Shown piece after piece: positions 34,191 through 46,610 of a stretch of 64,000 nt of DNA (position 1 is the stretch's first letter; every line of letters begins with the position of its first letter). Position numbers and translations under genes: made by a program. The notes beneath the pieces were generated by a model. That model did not search any database. It saw only the letters and a list, made by a program, of their open reading frames with translations, and was not told the origin of the DNA. The DNA lies in assembly GCA_905183005.1 (NCBI GenBank), contig CAJJDO010000080.1:124001-188000 (forward strand). The letters are read 5' to 3'. This DNA is from Paramecium pentaurelia. Taxonomy: Eukaryota > Ciliophora > Oligohymenophorea > Peniculida > Parameciidae.

Positions 34191-35532
34191 TCATCTTCTT
34201 AAATCCATTTAATTTTGATACATTTAAAGCATAAATATTTATAATTATTTCTAATCTTATGACATATATTCAAATTCTGTATCAATATTATTTGTTAGAT
34301 TTTGGATGTTTGGTTTAGGATGTCCTATTTATTATTATTATTATTATTTTTATTATTATTATTATTATTCAAATTTTTATTGAAGCTTTTTTTATTTTAT
34401 ATATTCTGAATAATTCATTTATAGAATATCTGCTTCAATTTATTCTTATAATATTCTACCAATTATACTATCATTAGAATTATTAACATTTTAAGTTTCA
34501 TTATTTTAAGTATTTCTATCTACTGCAGTTTCTTTATAATTATCTTATTATATCTATTATTGAAATTCAACTTCCATTTGTTAATCTTAATTAGGTTGAC
34601 TTTAATTTTTGTTATAAGGAGATAATTCATTTTAAACTTATTTATTTATTGGATTCATCAATGGATATTTATTTAAGTATTAATCTTATATCAGATTTTA
34701 TTAGAAATTTACGCCATATTAATTTTAAGAAGTTTGTATTGTTCTGAATTGAGCATCCTATTTCTATTATAATATATTAGGATTTTTTTTATTTTATTAT
34801 TCATACAAATTCTATTAAGTCTATTATTGTTATAATTGATTTTAAGAAAATTTGAAGGGATGATTAGAATCATTTTAATACTAATCTTAGCTTTAATTCT
34901 ATGAAACAATAGGCCCTTTAGAATTAGATGAAAATATTTATTTCTTTACATCTAAATTTTTGTAAGCCTCTTCAAAAACCTTTGGATATGAAATTAAATT
35001 TAAAAAATCTTAATTTTAGATTTAGTTTGGAAGCTAATAAGACTAAGGATAATTCATTTCGTCTTTCTGTTATTCTGTAATTTTAATACTATTTTATTTA
35101 TACTCCTACTATTGCTAGACCTTATAGATATTTTATTATCGACAGCTTTGTTAATGAGAATTTAGATCTCTCTTTTTTATATATTACTTGCAATAATCAC
35201 AAATTTCTGTTTTGCTAGAACAATAAATATCATGTTATGAATAATTATTTAAAGGTACTTCCATTTGACAATAGTTACAAAGAACTTATCTTTCTTTACA
35301 AATATGCTTTCTAAAATGATATTATATATAAATACGATAAATCTTAATAAGGAATATGACAAAATTAGCAAATTTCTTATTTATGAAATTCTTCATCATG
35401 TGATTCTTAATCGTTTTTATCATAAAGTTATCCACATCTATTGCATTTAATGAAATATTTTTCACAATAAATTTCATGTAATTACAACTTATTTTCCTCT
35501 ACATATTTTCTACAAAATTTACAAAGCACCAT
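34191..35532 (-). CDS. TRAF-type/C2H2-like zinc-finger protein with Gln-rich tail
   Basis: A protein of 438 residues with one 25-nt intron (a second in-frame 24-nt candidate lies near the stop). The first ~130 residues hold repeated Cys/His units about 24 residues apart: CKFCRKYVEENKLQLHEIYC, CNRCGQLYDKNDQESHDEEF, CQFCHIPY...KHIC, CNYCQMEVPLNNYSQHDIYC and CDYCKQYIKKRDLNSHQQSC. This C-x2-C-x11-12-H-x3-5-C/H pattern is that of TRAF-type and XIAP-associated-factor-like zinc fingers, which usually mediate protein binding. The remainder is Gln/Asn-rich, including a run coded by TAA repeats at 34329-34369 (minus strand). Function unknown. Confidence 0.72.
34329..34369. repeat. (TTA)n/(TAA)n microsatellite, coding Gln
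   Basis: A near-perfect trinucleotide run read as TAA on the minus strand. It gives a Gln run with one Lys in the zinc-finger protein. Confidence 0.75.
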
Positions 35533-36101
35533 TTTTATTATTTTTTTATATAAATGATATATAATTTATTATTTTCTATTAATTTTAAACCATTATAAAC
35601 CTTTAACTTTTGAGGGCTTGTTCATTACTATACATTAATCAATAAAGTAGAAAAATCATTTTAAGTACACCATAAGTCTTGGTTTTAGAAATTTTTTTCA
35701 ATTAATTTTATTAATGTAATTTCAAATACTCTAATGGTATTAGAAAGTAGATTTAATTTATTGATTTAAGTAACAATATTTTCATTTCAATAATGATCAA
35801 TTAGCAAAGATATATAGAATTATAATGATTAAAATTCAGTTTTTTAGACCTACACTTAATTAATTACTTAGATATTTATAAATTATTGAGAAATCATACA
35901 ATAATTACTTATATTTAGTACATGTGATTAAATTATTAATTCTAAAATATATGATTAAGTATATCAAACTTCTTTTTATCTTATCCTATTTATATGATGG
36001 AGTATATTTACATACAAAATTATCTAAAAAAGTATCATTTAAATATCAATAAATTCATTTTCATTATTATAAAAACTATACATATTATAATAAATAAAAA
36101 T
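35533..36101. other. AT-rich divergent intergenic region
   Basis: About 570 bp between divergent genes. An in-frame upstream ATG at 35994 would extend the TLC protein by 36 very Ile/Tyr/Asn-rich residues; I consider that 5' UTR. No other feature was seen. Confidence 0.35.
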
Positions 36102-37016
36102 ATGTTAAATCTTGAAAACATAGATTTAGTCAACAGCACTTCAAATCAAGTGAAAGTATTTTGCTATTCATTCTTTATTTGGACTTCAATATTTGCAATA
36201 ATAAATTAGAAAGTCCATCTAAAGAATCATCCCAAGAAAATTTAAGATGATATCAAGAACAGAATTGTATCAATTATACATGGAGCCATAACATTCTGGG
36301 CTGCAGCTTATATTATTTTGGGTAAAATAGATATATGCATTTGAAGTTGAATAGCCAAGTTTTGGTGCAGTCAATTCTCAGACCATGCAATTTACAATGA
36401 TAATTAGTGCGTCATATTTTGTCTATGATTTCCTTGCCTGTCTCTACTATGACCTTGCAGATATGTCCTTAGTCTCTCATCATTCTTTAGCCATTTGTGG
36501 ATATGCTGTGGCTACAATCTCAAAGTTTGGAGCTCCATCTTCAATTTGTAAGTCTAAATTAATATTTTTTAGGGGGTTTGATGTCAGCTGAAGTATCCAA
36601 TTTCCCTATGCATATGAGAGTGATCTTCAGACAAGTGGGATTGAGACATACTAAATTATATGAAGCATGTGAGTGGGCATATTTTGGTAATTAATCTAAT
36701 AAACATTTATTAGCATTATATATTATATTCAGAGGTTCTTTAGTCCCATATATGGTATGGAATACTTGGCCAGAAAGCGAAGTTCCTTTATTGGTTAAGA
36801 TAACAGCCACTGGATTATTCTTATAATCCGTATACTTCATATTTGAGTAAATCCACAAATAAATATTATTATAGAATGAAAAAGATTCTTACAAGATAAT
36901 ATTTCTAATATCAAGAAAGAAAGAAGAAAAACATTCATCATTATTGGTTTAGTGTTAATCCAAGAGTTTAAGAATTATCATATATTAACAATTAAAGAAA
37001 AGATAAAGTATTTTGA
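36102..37016 (+). CDS. TLC-domain membrane protein (TLCD4/TMEM56-like)
   Basis: A protein of 269 residues with four introns (25, 25, 27 and 28 nt). Hydrophobic helices are spread along its length. The TLC signature region is seen: DFLACLYYDLADMSLVSHHSLAICGY (the HH pair), then AEVSNFPMHMRVIFRQVGL. The protein ends in a Lys/Arg-rich cytosolic tail (YQERKKKN). TLC proteins act in ceramide synthesis, plasmalogen or phospholipid acyl-chain control, or lipid sensing. The HH pair is there, but the ceramide synthase HOX/Lag motif is not evident, which favours the TLCD/TMEM56 side. The start was chosen at MLNLENIDLV because the upstream in-frame ATG precedes a sequence with no coding character. Confidence 0.78.
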
Positions 37017-37931
37017 GTATGTATTAAAATATAAAATATTGTTTCAATAATTTATCATAATCTAAAAACTCATTAAAAATATAATCATAATTAAAATTAA
37101 TATTATTCTATAATTATTATAATAGTTTAATTAAGTATTTTCCATATTTCTCAAACAAATACATTAAAATATTAAGTTAAAATCATTATAAGAATGAAAG
37201 TATAAAATATTAACATTCATTGACCATCAATTTATTATTTTATAGTTAATAATACATTGTTAATTTATAAATTATAAAATTAAAAATAAAGGAAGATTAA
37301 AGCATATTTAATAATAATTAATTCTCATATATATAATTAAACAGAAGTTTAACATTAAATCATATACTATATATAGTCTTTTTTATATATATCATAATCA
37401 ATAATTTTTATGTCTTTAAACTTTATAAATGTATCATTTCTAACTTAAACATCTTTGTAAATATATTTATCGTTAATATTGTATCAATATAGTACTCAAT
37501 ATTATTGAACTCAATCCTCAATAAAAATTAAAGTTACTAAAGTTTGATCCTATATTACTTATAGTCTAGCCATTAAATTATGTATTTTAATTTAATAAAT
37601 TTAAATCTCTTTCGAATTAAATTTATAATATCTATATAATTCCACCTATTATAAGATTGAGTATTATTCTTAGAATAATTCCATAACAAAGATTGTTAAA
37701 GTAGAAAAAAGTACTATTATAATTGCAATATTTTTAATCATATTAAATTATATCCATTTCATTATAATATTGTATAAAGAGATCTATTATAAATTTATAA
37801 TTACCTTTTAATACAGAAAATAATTATTTTATAAGAAGATCTCTTTATAATTAATTTGATACTCTTTAAATAAAGAGATTGAAGGCAAAATTTAAAGTAA
37901 ATATTTAAAAAATATAATTAATAAAATTATA
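37017..37931. other. Longest AT-rich gap in the window
   Basis: About 915 bp between same-strand genes, mostly A/T with short TA runs. No frame or RNA structure is convincing. It is unusually long for this genome. Confidence 0.4.
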
Positions 37932-39228
37932 ATGAATTTCACTTTAGAGGGAAAACTTAAAATAGATTAATTTCTGCAATTACTCAAAATTTTCTCTTAT
38001 CCTATTATTATATGTGATGATGAAAGTATTTAACTGATTTTAACTTAAAGAAATTCAATTTTCAGAAATACCGGATAATTAAAAATTTAATGAATTTAAT
38101 AAATCAGATAAACCTGCTAGCTTTGCATAAATAAATAATGATTTCTTTAATGAATATTAATCATAAATTAGAGAAAATCATTTAAAATTTGCAGAAACAA
38201 GTTGTCTAAACATTAAAATGTAACAAGATGTTTGTTTATTAAATTCTTAATTGAACTATGTTTGTTGTTAAATTCCAATTGATATTATATATAAAGCACT
38301 TAAGCCATTAGCTAAATCTCACATAAAGGTTTTAAAATTGTCATTTTCTTACTTACTTATAGAAAAAGATTATGATAATAAATAAATTTAGTTACATTTT
38401 ATAGTTGGAGCGTATTCAGAAAGAGGATTTTTCACTATCATGAAACCTGTAAATATGCTTCAATAAAAAGATATAGAACTTCCAAATTTAAATACTAAAG
38501 TAATAACTATAAATTATGAAAATTGCAAAACAATAATTCAACAAATGAAATCTTATCCAATTGGATTAATTTGTAATGTTGATGAAATATCATTCTCTCC
38601 ATTATCTGTAGATTTAGAATAAATAGACATATGGTCAGGTGCTTTACCATATTATAATTCATCTTTTGTAGAAGAAATATATGGTAATTTAAGTATATAA
38701 GCAATTTATACAAAAACATATAATCCAATATTAAGTTATAGTGCAAAGGTTAAATAAGATTGCACAATCTATATAACTACATCTGAAAATGATACAAAAA
38801 CAGCAATCTTATATTTTGTAGCAAGTGAATCAAACATCATAATTTGCAATAGATAATAAGTTATAACAAATGATGAATCAAAATAAAAGGGCAAGTTATT
38901 TTTAAATATTAACGATGAATTACTTGAAGAAATAGAATAAATAAGTAGTTAATTTGAAAAAAAGTTTTCTTAAATTCAAATAACTACCAATGTAAAAGAT
39001 AATTACAATAATTGTTATGATAATTAACCTTTAAAAATGGCATATTCAGCTATTGATGATAACAACAGTAAAATGTATAGTACAATCAATTAAAAGGAAC
39101 CTTTATTGTTTGTCCCACCAAAAGTTACAGGATCAATAAATGATGCTATTTTAGACTATATGACCAGAAATTCTTGTAAATAAACTACTAATACTTTATC
39201 ACGATATAAATCAAATTTTTAGAATTGA
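37932..39228 (+). CDS. Possible Rad9-like checkpoint clamp subunit
   Basis: A protein of 423 residues with one 25-nt intron. The layout resembles the PCNA-fold half of Rad9. IDIIYKALKPLAKSHIKVLK is followed by a strand NKQIQLHFIVGAYSERGFF (Rad9 has a similar VQLHxxxG segment), then the second half-clamp FSPLSVDLEQ, SFVEEIYGNLSIQAIYT, ILSYSAKVKQDCTIYIT and AILYFVAS. These strand patterns fit a sliding clamp. A Ser/Thr/Asn-rich tail follows, where Rad9 carries its phosphorylated tail. Rad9-Rad1-Hus1 signals DNA damage. Similarity is weak, and the protein could be another beta-rich factor. Confidence 0.4.
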
Positions 39229-39564
39229 ATATATATATATATTTTTCATTTAATATTATAAAACCCTGAATCCTATCGTGTAATCCAATAGATTATAGAT
39301 GAATAAAAAGCATTTGTGATTAGATTTTTAAATGAAATACATTAATTAGATTTAAATTAATTGTAAAATTTAATATTTATTATTACAATGTATTTAAATT
39401 TATAATTACTGACTTTCACATTTAAACAAATTTTTTATTGTTTTCTTAATTAATTTAAATGAGTTGATAAAAAGTCATAAGTATCTTAAATTCTTATACT
39501 TAAGAAGTTAGATGATATTCAAATAAAAAAATATAGTTTTAGAATATAATATAATATAATATAA
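39229..39564. other. Intergenic, with a short open frame
   Basis: About 335 bp. A frame without start codon at ~39265-39360 (NPESYRVIQQIIDEQKAFV) looks protein-like, but it has no ATG and no splice link to its neighbours. Four TATAA-type 5-mer repeats lie at 39544-39565. Confidence 0.3.
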
Positions 39565-39858
39565 TCAAAATATAGTACAACACTAATTCTTCTATTTTTT
39601 GTTTAATTGGATTTAATATGCAGGATTACAAACATCTATATTATAATTTTTCCAATTTTCCACTACAAAAACATCATTTTATTATTTAAAAGTAACAATC
39701 TTTTAACTATTAGTTTCATCTTCTAGATTTTTGACTTGCATATAACATTCACTTAGAGAAGGTCCAAAAATATGAATTTTTTCATTTGTATTTTAAAAAG
39801 TATATTCATTAATTCTTTGTGAATTCATTTCTTTTTATTTATATGAATTTAAAATCAT
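39565..39858 (-). CDS. Small protein, unknown
   Basis: A protein of 97 residues without introns, starting MILNSYKQKEMNSQ (a second start at Met-11 is equally possible). It is polar, with HIFGPSLSECYMQVKNLEDE and VENWKNYNIDVCNPAYQ and a Cys pair at the end. Additional 5' exons cannot be excluded because the 500 bp upstream hold no other gene. No family was recognised. Confidence 0.45.
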
Positions 39859-40371
39859 TAATTCAATTTTTATTTAAGTAATGAATATATATCAGAATTG
39901 ATCCTATGATAATCTTCTTTTCTTCTAGTTCATATGGTCTTTATTTTATACATATAATTTTAATTAACTAACATAAAATATCTTATATAATTGATGTAAA
40001 TTTATCATAGTTAAGAATAACCTTAAAGTTATTCAAAATTTAATGATCAACTTTCTAATTATGAATTTTTATAAGGGAAAGTTTAATTTTGTAGTTATTT
40101 TTATTAGTAAATCACTTAATAGATATCATCTGTATTGGATAAAGAATAATTAAATGATACTTGATTGATGTTAATAATTTAAGTATATTTATAAAAATAA
40201 ATATAAATATATCATTAAAATTATTAATAAAAACATAAGATAAAGTTAGAAAAAGTGTCACTCATCTCAATTTTATTTTATTATTAAAATACACATCCAA
40301 AAATTGATTATTATTTTAGTAAAATTAATCATATAAGCACTCTCAAAAAATCAATAAAATCATTATAAAAT
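39859..40371. other. AT-rich intergenic stretch
   Basis: About 510 bp. Some short minus-strand open segments could be 5' exons of the small gene at 39565, but no GT...AG pair joins them cleanly. Confidence 0.3.
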
Positions 40372-41132
40372 TCATTATCCTGAAAAGCTCAGTCTTTTAA
40401 AATTCTTTAGGATGACTTCAACTTCAATGATAATTCTTCCATTTGAAATACTATTCAAAATCTTTCTCCTTGCAAAATCTCCTTTATCAGTTGTTAATGG
40501 TGCCAATGTTGTTAATCTAGGAGGGTTTTCCATATAAAATGATAGGGCTTGAAATCTCCAATCCAAAGATCTATCAAATTTTGAGAATTAATCTGTATTA
40601 GTAGCTAAATCTTCATTAGGTTTTCTTATTTCAAGATCTAAATTCTCTCCAGTTGGTGTCCATGTTTCACTAAATAGATTTATTATTTATACCATGTTAT
40701 TTAATGATAACCAGCACTTCTTGGAAAAATTGCTGTACCATAACTACAAGCATCAATTTTATTTGATGAATCTAATCTCCAAACTTTTAATAAAGCTTTA
40801 GGCCATCCAATTATATTAGATACTGAAAAGTGTAAGTCAAATGGATGACCCCATGAAAAAAGTTGTCCTGGCTATTTGAATTATTTATTTGATATTTTTA
40901 CATTTGCATAACTTGTTTAAGTTTGTATTCCTTTATTGTTTCCTGGTTGTAATAAATCCCATCCATCACCACAATCTATAGCTAATTCACAAAAGAGTCC
41001 ATCATCTGTTTGAAAATCAAGTCCACCCACAATTTATCCTATTAAGTGTACTTCTGCTTTTAAATCAGCCTTGGTTTATTTTACTTCTTAATAATCTAAT
41101 TGATTTCCTGTTTATTGATAAGGCATACTCAT
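40372..41132 (-). CDS. B9D2-type B9-domain protein of the ciliary transition zone
   Basis: A protein of 245 residues with one 23-nt intron. The B9 (C2-like) domain is clear: AEVHLIGQIVGGLDF, GLFCELAIDCGDGWDLLQPG, NKGIQTQT, WGHPFDLHFS, GWPKALLKVWRLDS and YGTAIFPRSAGYHQ, ending GRIIIEVEVILKNFKRLSF. The order and the HPxDLHF and GQIxG motifs are those of B9D2 rather than MKS1; B9D1 is the nearest alternative. B9D2 works with B9D1 and MKS1 in the Meckel-syndrome module that gates membrane proteins into cilia, fitting a heavily ciliated cell. A ~50-residue insertion after the intron (QFSKFDRSLDWRFQALSFYM) seems lineage-specific. Confidence 0.88.
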
Positions 41133-41440
41133 TTTCAAATTTTAATAGTAAATAATATATAATTTAACATAGATGATTTTATTGACATTTATTTAAAGAT
41201 ACCTTTTCATATAGCAATACAAGTATTATGAGAAAGAATACTATAATATTTAAATATATATTATAATACTAGTAATTCATTTTATATAGAAATTAAATTT
41301 ATTATTAAATATAAAATATGATCAAATATGAGCTTCTAGATAATTCTGGTTGAATTTAAGAAGGAAAATATTTTATAACTAAGTTTTTAAGTCCAAAAGA
41401 ATTTGTGATGCTCATTTAATAATTTATATTCATAAATATT
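41133..41440. other. AT-rich divergent intergenic region
   Basis: About 310 bp between divergent starts. No motif was recognised. Confidence 0.35.
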
Positions 41441-41807
41441 ATGTGTGATCACAGAAAAAGACAACTCACATATGATGATTTAGATAACTCAAATATGATA
41501 CCTAGAGCACCTCTAATTAAGTATTTATATATTTCTATAATTAAGACCATTAAAAGATTCTTCCATCTTAATACCTGAACTATAATTAACTTATGAAAGT
41601 CCAAATCACTTTAAATAGATTCCATTAACAATTATATCTGAAGATGAAAGACTAGAAGGGTTTTAATTACCATTAGTGGGTAAACACATCAAAAAGAGAT
41701 AAAGATTTTAAAGTGAAAATGTTCGTCACACAGTCATAAACATGATGGAAAGACAATTATTAAGTAGAAAATCTTCAAAAATACAAATAGAAAGCAATAT
41801 ATTTTGA
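41441..41807 (+). CDS. Small basic protein, unknown
   Basis: A protein of 113 residues with one 25-nt intron (GTATTT...ATTAAG). It is polar and basic: CDHRKRQLTYDDLDN at the start, QIPLTIISEDERLEG in the middle and LVGKHIKKRQRFQSENVRH near the end. There is no signal peptide or membrane segment. No family was recognised; the coding call rests on the clean intron and codon pattern. Confidence 0.5.
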
Positions 41808-41963
41808 TATTTATAGACATCTCTGTATATTATAATGGTTTACATTTAAAATTATAGAACATTTTATTTAAATTTTATGAATCACTCTAATGTTTATACT
41901 AAATTATATAATAATTTAAATTATTTAAATTTATTCATATATATATTTATATTTATATGAAAT

Positions 41964-44501
41964 TCATTCATTCATTAATTCTCTCCTAAAAAAGTTAGGA
42001 TTTGTAAGCGATTCCTAATTATAATTAATAATTTCATTTTGTTCTCTCAATATCTTAAGTATTCTATTCCAATTCTTTAAATCCTACCTCATAGTACGAC
42101 TAGTTCCAAAAATAAATTAACAATATTTTGCTCTAGACAATGCTACATTTGCTCTCTTCTTATCTTTTAAAAAACCTTATTTATCATTTGATCGTACAAG
42201 TGATAGAATTATTATTTCATTTTCTTTACCTTGAAATGAATCTACAGTGTCTAATTCAACATAATCTAATAAATTTCTTACATTATCTTCTGGTTAATTA
42301 AATTAAAAAGTCTCTTATCTTAATTTTTTTTATATATTCTCAGTTTAAGCTCTATAAGCACTTATAATAGTAATTGGTTTTTAATGATTTTGAGGTAAGG
42401 TTGAACCATTTAATAAATATTTAGTTAGTTTTATTATGGCTAAGCATTCTAAATCATTTCTTTTACTAGTTTCTTCATCACTTTCTGTAAATGCAGGAGC
42501 ACTGAAAAAAAGTCTATTGCGATTATTAGATACCTTATATGAAATCCAATCAGGAAATTACATATTTTGGATTCCATTTCTCAATTAATTTTTATAAAAG
42601 AATTATGATGTAATTTATGCAAGATTTGGCATTTATCTATATTATTCTATCAGTTTTAATGTATCTTATTTTAATCCTTTAGCTAATCTCTAAAACAAAG
42701 ATCTATTATAACCCAATTCATTTGATTCTTTTGCAATAACTATTGGATTGAGTTAATTAATATCTCCCAATAATACAATTTTATCAATGAATTTATATTT
42801 TACAAATGGTATTAACAAAGAAGGTTCTAATGCAGTTGGTGCTTCATCAACAATACACATTCTAAGTTTTACTTTTTCGAAATACTTTTCCAAACAAAGT
42901 TTAGAACAACTATTAAGAGTTGTAACAATAATATGACACTAAATAATTAATTATATTTTAATACTTATTCTAAGTAATCTTATTCTATCTCTTCATAAAC
43001 TTTCTTTTCATTTTTAATTAATTAAGACCATTAACTATATAAATTTCCGTATGCTTCCAAGATTTTCTAATTGCGTGTTCTAAAATTAAGTTCTTCAATA
43101 TAACTCAATAAAGTTATGAGATTACTTTATTAACCTGTCTCTTATAGATAAACTCCAAACTCTTTTAGGCCATTTTGCCTCATTATTAATTTTATTTCAG
43201 ATGTTATACATTTATCTTCTAATTCTTTAAAATTTTTCTTAGTTTTGAAATAAAAAAAATGATGTTAAGATCTTATTTCTAAGCTCAATCTTATTATATC
43301 CTTGTCACATTTTTCTGGTCTTCCAAAACGAAGCACTTTTAATTTATTAGGCTTTTTGTTAAAACAATAGATAATTGAATTTTCTTCTTCAATATTCTTC
43401 TGAATTTTTCTAATTAAATCATTGACAACACTATTTGATTTTGCTAATAACAAAATACCTCCTTGAGAATTATTATCAGATCTTATTAATAATTCTGACA
43501 TTATGGAAATAATACCTATAATGGTTTGTGTTTTACCTGTTCCTGGAGGTCCTTTAATGATTGTAAACTATAAAGATAATTAATAAATATTATACTCTTT
43601 TTGTAAAATCTAAGGCATGTCTAATTGAATTTAATTAATTTTCATTGAATTATCTAGTAAATATCTAATTTTAAAAGTATAATTATTATTGTATCCGTGC
43701 TCTTTAACTAAAATCTGAAGCATTAACAAGATTTAATTATTAACATGGACTCAATAATAATTTATAGAATGGACATTGAGAGAGATTAAAAATAGTTTCT
43801 GTTTCATTCAAATATGAACTTAAAGGACTTATTGGTATGAAATAAATAAGCAATTTTTAATCCCAAATAAAAGAGGATTTATACTTCTATTTTTTTTGAT
43901 TTTCGATGCAAACATTTTTATAATGGTTTAACTTTTCATTAGTAGTAAATATGTTTTCAAAATTAAGCAATTTCTTCACTTCTTTTGTATAGGGCAATAT
44001 TAATTAAATTTCATCTTTTTTCTTTTAATATATAGCTAAAGACGTAAAGTAATCATTTGGTTTATTTGGATTCCTAGTGTAAATAGCTCCAAAATATTGT
44101 TATGATTGTTTAAAAATTAAATATTGTGCATAATGATTATATTTCCAAAATTCATTGTCATCAGATTATTCATTATTCATTTGTTCCAATTCCCTCAACA
44201 CATCAAATATGATACCATCCTCTCTATTAGGATCTGCATCTTCATTGAGTATAACTTCAAAAACAAGGGGAAATTAATCACTATCTTGTAAATTTTTTAG
44301 AAATCTAAATTATTCCCTTTTTAATGAACGATAATTTTCATTCTAAAGCAGTGGAAATACAAGGTCTTAATATTCTTCAACTGATTTAAATTATTAATAT
44401 CCTTTTAAATTATCTACCTGTCCTTCCTAAATAGCTGTTTAAAAAGCTGAATTTGTGAGCACACAAATAGGTTATGAGTACTATTAGTATTCACTAATCA
44501 T
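41964..44501 (-). CDS. UPF1-like superfamily 1 helicase
   Basis: A protein of 827 residues with two introns (28 and 26 nt). The N-terminal ~270 residues are unlike known domains. The helicase core follows with FTIIKGPPGTGKTQTIIGII (Walker A), IVDEAPTALEP (motif II, DEAP as in UPF1/SMUBP2/senataxin relatives), LLGDINQLNPIV (motif III), ISAYRAQTENIQ (motif IV region), and VDSFQGKENEIIILSLVRS plus KRANVALSRAKY (motifs V and VI). It would unwind RNA or DNA 5'-3' using ATP. There is no CH zinc domain, so it is not UPF1 itself; a senataxin/ZNFX-type or other SF1B member is more likely. It ends 157 bp from the small gene on the other strand. Confidence 0.88.
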
Positions 44502-44862
44502 ATTATTAATTTATTAATATCTTAAACTCTTAATAAATATTGTAGTATTTGAACTTAATTTAATAGACAAAAATTGTATTACAAATATAGTATTATAAAT
44601 TTAAATATATAAAAAAAAATAATAAATTAAAGAATTTAAGTTCTTTCTAAAAGACAGTTAGAAAGTTCTTCTTTTGATAATAAATTTATATTTCTTTATT
44701 TATTTATTATTAATAGTTGTTAAATGACAATCAAGGTTAATAAGATGATCATTTCTTACAATTCTGCTTTAATACTTAGATAAAATTTTATGTATAAAAC
44801 TCAACTCTACTTTTTTAATAATATAGATGTAATAAGTCAAAATTGATTAATCCTCTCTTCCC
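44502..44862. other. AT-rich intergenic stretch
   Basis: About 360 bp upstream of the helicase. Nothing was recognised. Confidence 0.35.
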
Positions 44863-45060
44863 TCATTGATTAGGACAAGGATTAGTTTTTGAGTTTAAAT
44901 TCCCCCTAATAAAATTGGCTAGTAGAGTTCTAGTTTAAAGTAATGCTGTTGGATCTTCAAAATTTATTCTAGAACTTAAAATTTTAGTGTTTCCTTTAGG
45001 ATCTTTTTCTTTCTTTTTACTTAATGGTTATATTCTAACTGTATGTGCTGATGAATCCAT
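44863..45060 (-). CDS. Tiny basic protein, unknown
   Basis: A protein of 65 residues without introns: DSSAHTVRIQPLSKKKEKDP at the start, then SSRINFEDPTALLQTRTLLA and a Cys-containing end. Codon usage (GCA, GGA, CCA mixed with TAA Gln) looks coding, and there is a good ATG and TGA. No family was recognised. It could be a ribosomal or nucleolar small protein, but there is no positive evidence. Confidence 0.45.
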
Positions 45061-45523
45061 CTCGATTGTATAATATAATAATTAATATATTTGATATCAT
45101 AAATTTCGCTCATTTTTTAGTGAAAAACTTAAAAACAGAAACTATTTAATACTTCTTTTAAATTTATGAAATCATAATTTAATTAATATTTGATTGAAAT
45201 AAGTATTCACTTAGGTTTCAAAGGGATTTAGATATTACTTAGATTGTAAATTGTATAAACACATATTTTCATTAAAATAATTTGGAATAAATAATAATTG
45301 ATTTATTTGTATATAATAATCTAATAATTAAACATGATTACTTAAACAAAAGTCTAAAGTAGCATCTGATGTTTGAATTAGATTATAATAGTATTTAATT
45401 ATTATGTATTATATGATATAGAATAGAATTTGAAAGATAATCAATAAATTTATAAAATATAAATAGTAAGTTGGAAATTTAGAAAGTGTTTACTAGTAAT
45501 AATCATTGTAAATAAATAAAATA
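45061..45523. other. AT-rich divergent intergenic region
   Basis: About 460 bp between divergent genes, with no recognisable element. Confidence 0.35.
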
Positions 45524-46550
45524 ATGGGAAATGAATGTAAATGCTTTCAAGCATATGAAGAACCAACTTAAACATTGATCACAAAGAGTGAGAGATCAAA
45601 TGAAATACGAAAATAATTAATTAGCGAAAGAAAACTCTTAAAATAAAGGAGACATAATACTGAAACAATATATTAGTCAACCAATAATTGTAATCAAAAA
45701 TCATCAAAGTAATCTCAAAGAAATGATGTCTAAGGTTAATATTGTTACTTTTAAAGTATTAACTCTTATAAAGAGTTTAATTCACTCTAAAATCCTTTCT
45801 AGAAATTTGAACCAAGTTAATCGTTATAACATTAAATTGCAGAGAAGAAAAAGTCTTATAGTAATCTACTTTATGATGGAGATTGGGTATCTAATTAGAT
45901 CATAATAGTTAGGTGAGGTTCGAGATGGTTTCGGTGAATAAATTTGGAAAGATGGAGCTCGTTATATAGGTGAGTGGAGAAATAATTAAGCTAATGGTTA
46001 TGGTATCTTTTATCATGTTGATGGTGATATTTATGAAGGATTTTGGAAGGATGATAAAGCACAAGGATATGGAGTTTATATGCATAAAGATGGATCTAGA
46101 TATGAAGGCGATTGGGATTAAGATCTTTATCATGGAACTGGTTGTGAAATATGGGTAGATGGGAGTAAATATGAAGGATTATATTCTAAAGGTATGAAAA
46201 ATGGATAAGGAATTTATAAATGGCCTGATGGTAGTGTTTATGACGGATAATGGGAAGATAATAAAATGAATGGTTTTGGTAAATATACATGGGCAGATGG
46301 AAGATATTATGAAGGTTAATGGAAGAATGATATGATGCATGGTACTGGAATTCAAATATGGCCAGATGGGAGAAAGTATGAAGGAAATTATGAATTTGAT
46401 AAAAGAAGTGGTTTTGGTATAATGGAATGGAGTAATGGAAAAAAATACGAAGGTTATTGGTTAAATGGTAAATAACATGGTGAAGGTAAAATAATAAGTG
46501 CAAATAATGAAACCAAAGTATGCTAATGGAGAAATGGTTAGAGACTTTGA
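45524..46550 (+). CDS. MORN-repeat protein with N-terminal acylation signal
   Basis: A protein of 334 residues with one 22-nt intron at 45880-45901, placed exactly before the repeats. It begins MGNECKCF: Gly-2 with nearby Cys residues, a likely myristoylation/palmitoylation site. After ~120 Ser/Gln/Lys-rich residues come eight or so MORN units of 23 residues with the YxGxWxxGxxxGxGxxxxxDG pattern (RYIGEWRNNQANGYG, SRYEGDWDQDLYHGTG, SVYDGQWEDNKMNGFG, RYYEGQWKNDMMHGTG). MORN repeats bind acidic lipids or act as rigid spacers at junctions of membrane and cytoskeleton. No kinase domain follows, so this is not a PIP5K. A cortical or ciliary membrane role is inferred. Confidence 0.9.
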
Positions 46551-46610
46551 TATATGATATTGTTTTAGTAAATATCTAAATCTTATAAGCTACAAACTAC
46601 AAAATTATCA

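Noticed and set aside
35994..36101. Upstream in-frame start for the TLC protein
   Set aside because: The added 36 residues are only Ile, Tyr, Asn, Lys and Phe and look like translated A/T-rich leader.
45910..45925. GGTTCGAGA, a T-loop-like string
   Set aside because: It is part of the MORN-protein coding sequence, and no acceptor or anticodon stem can be drawn around it.
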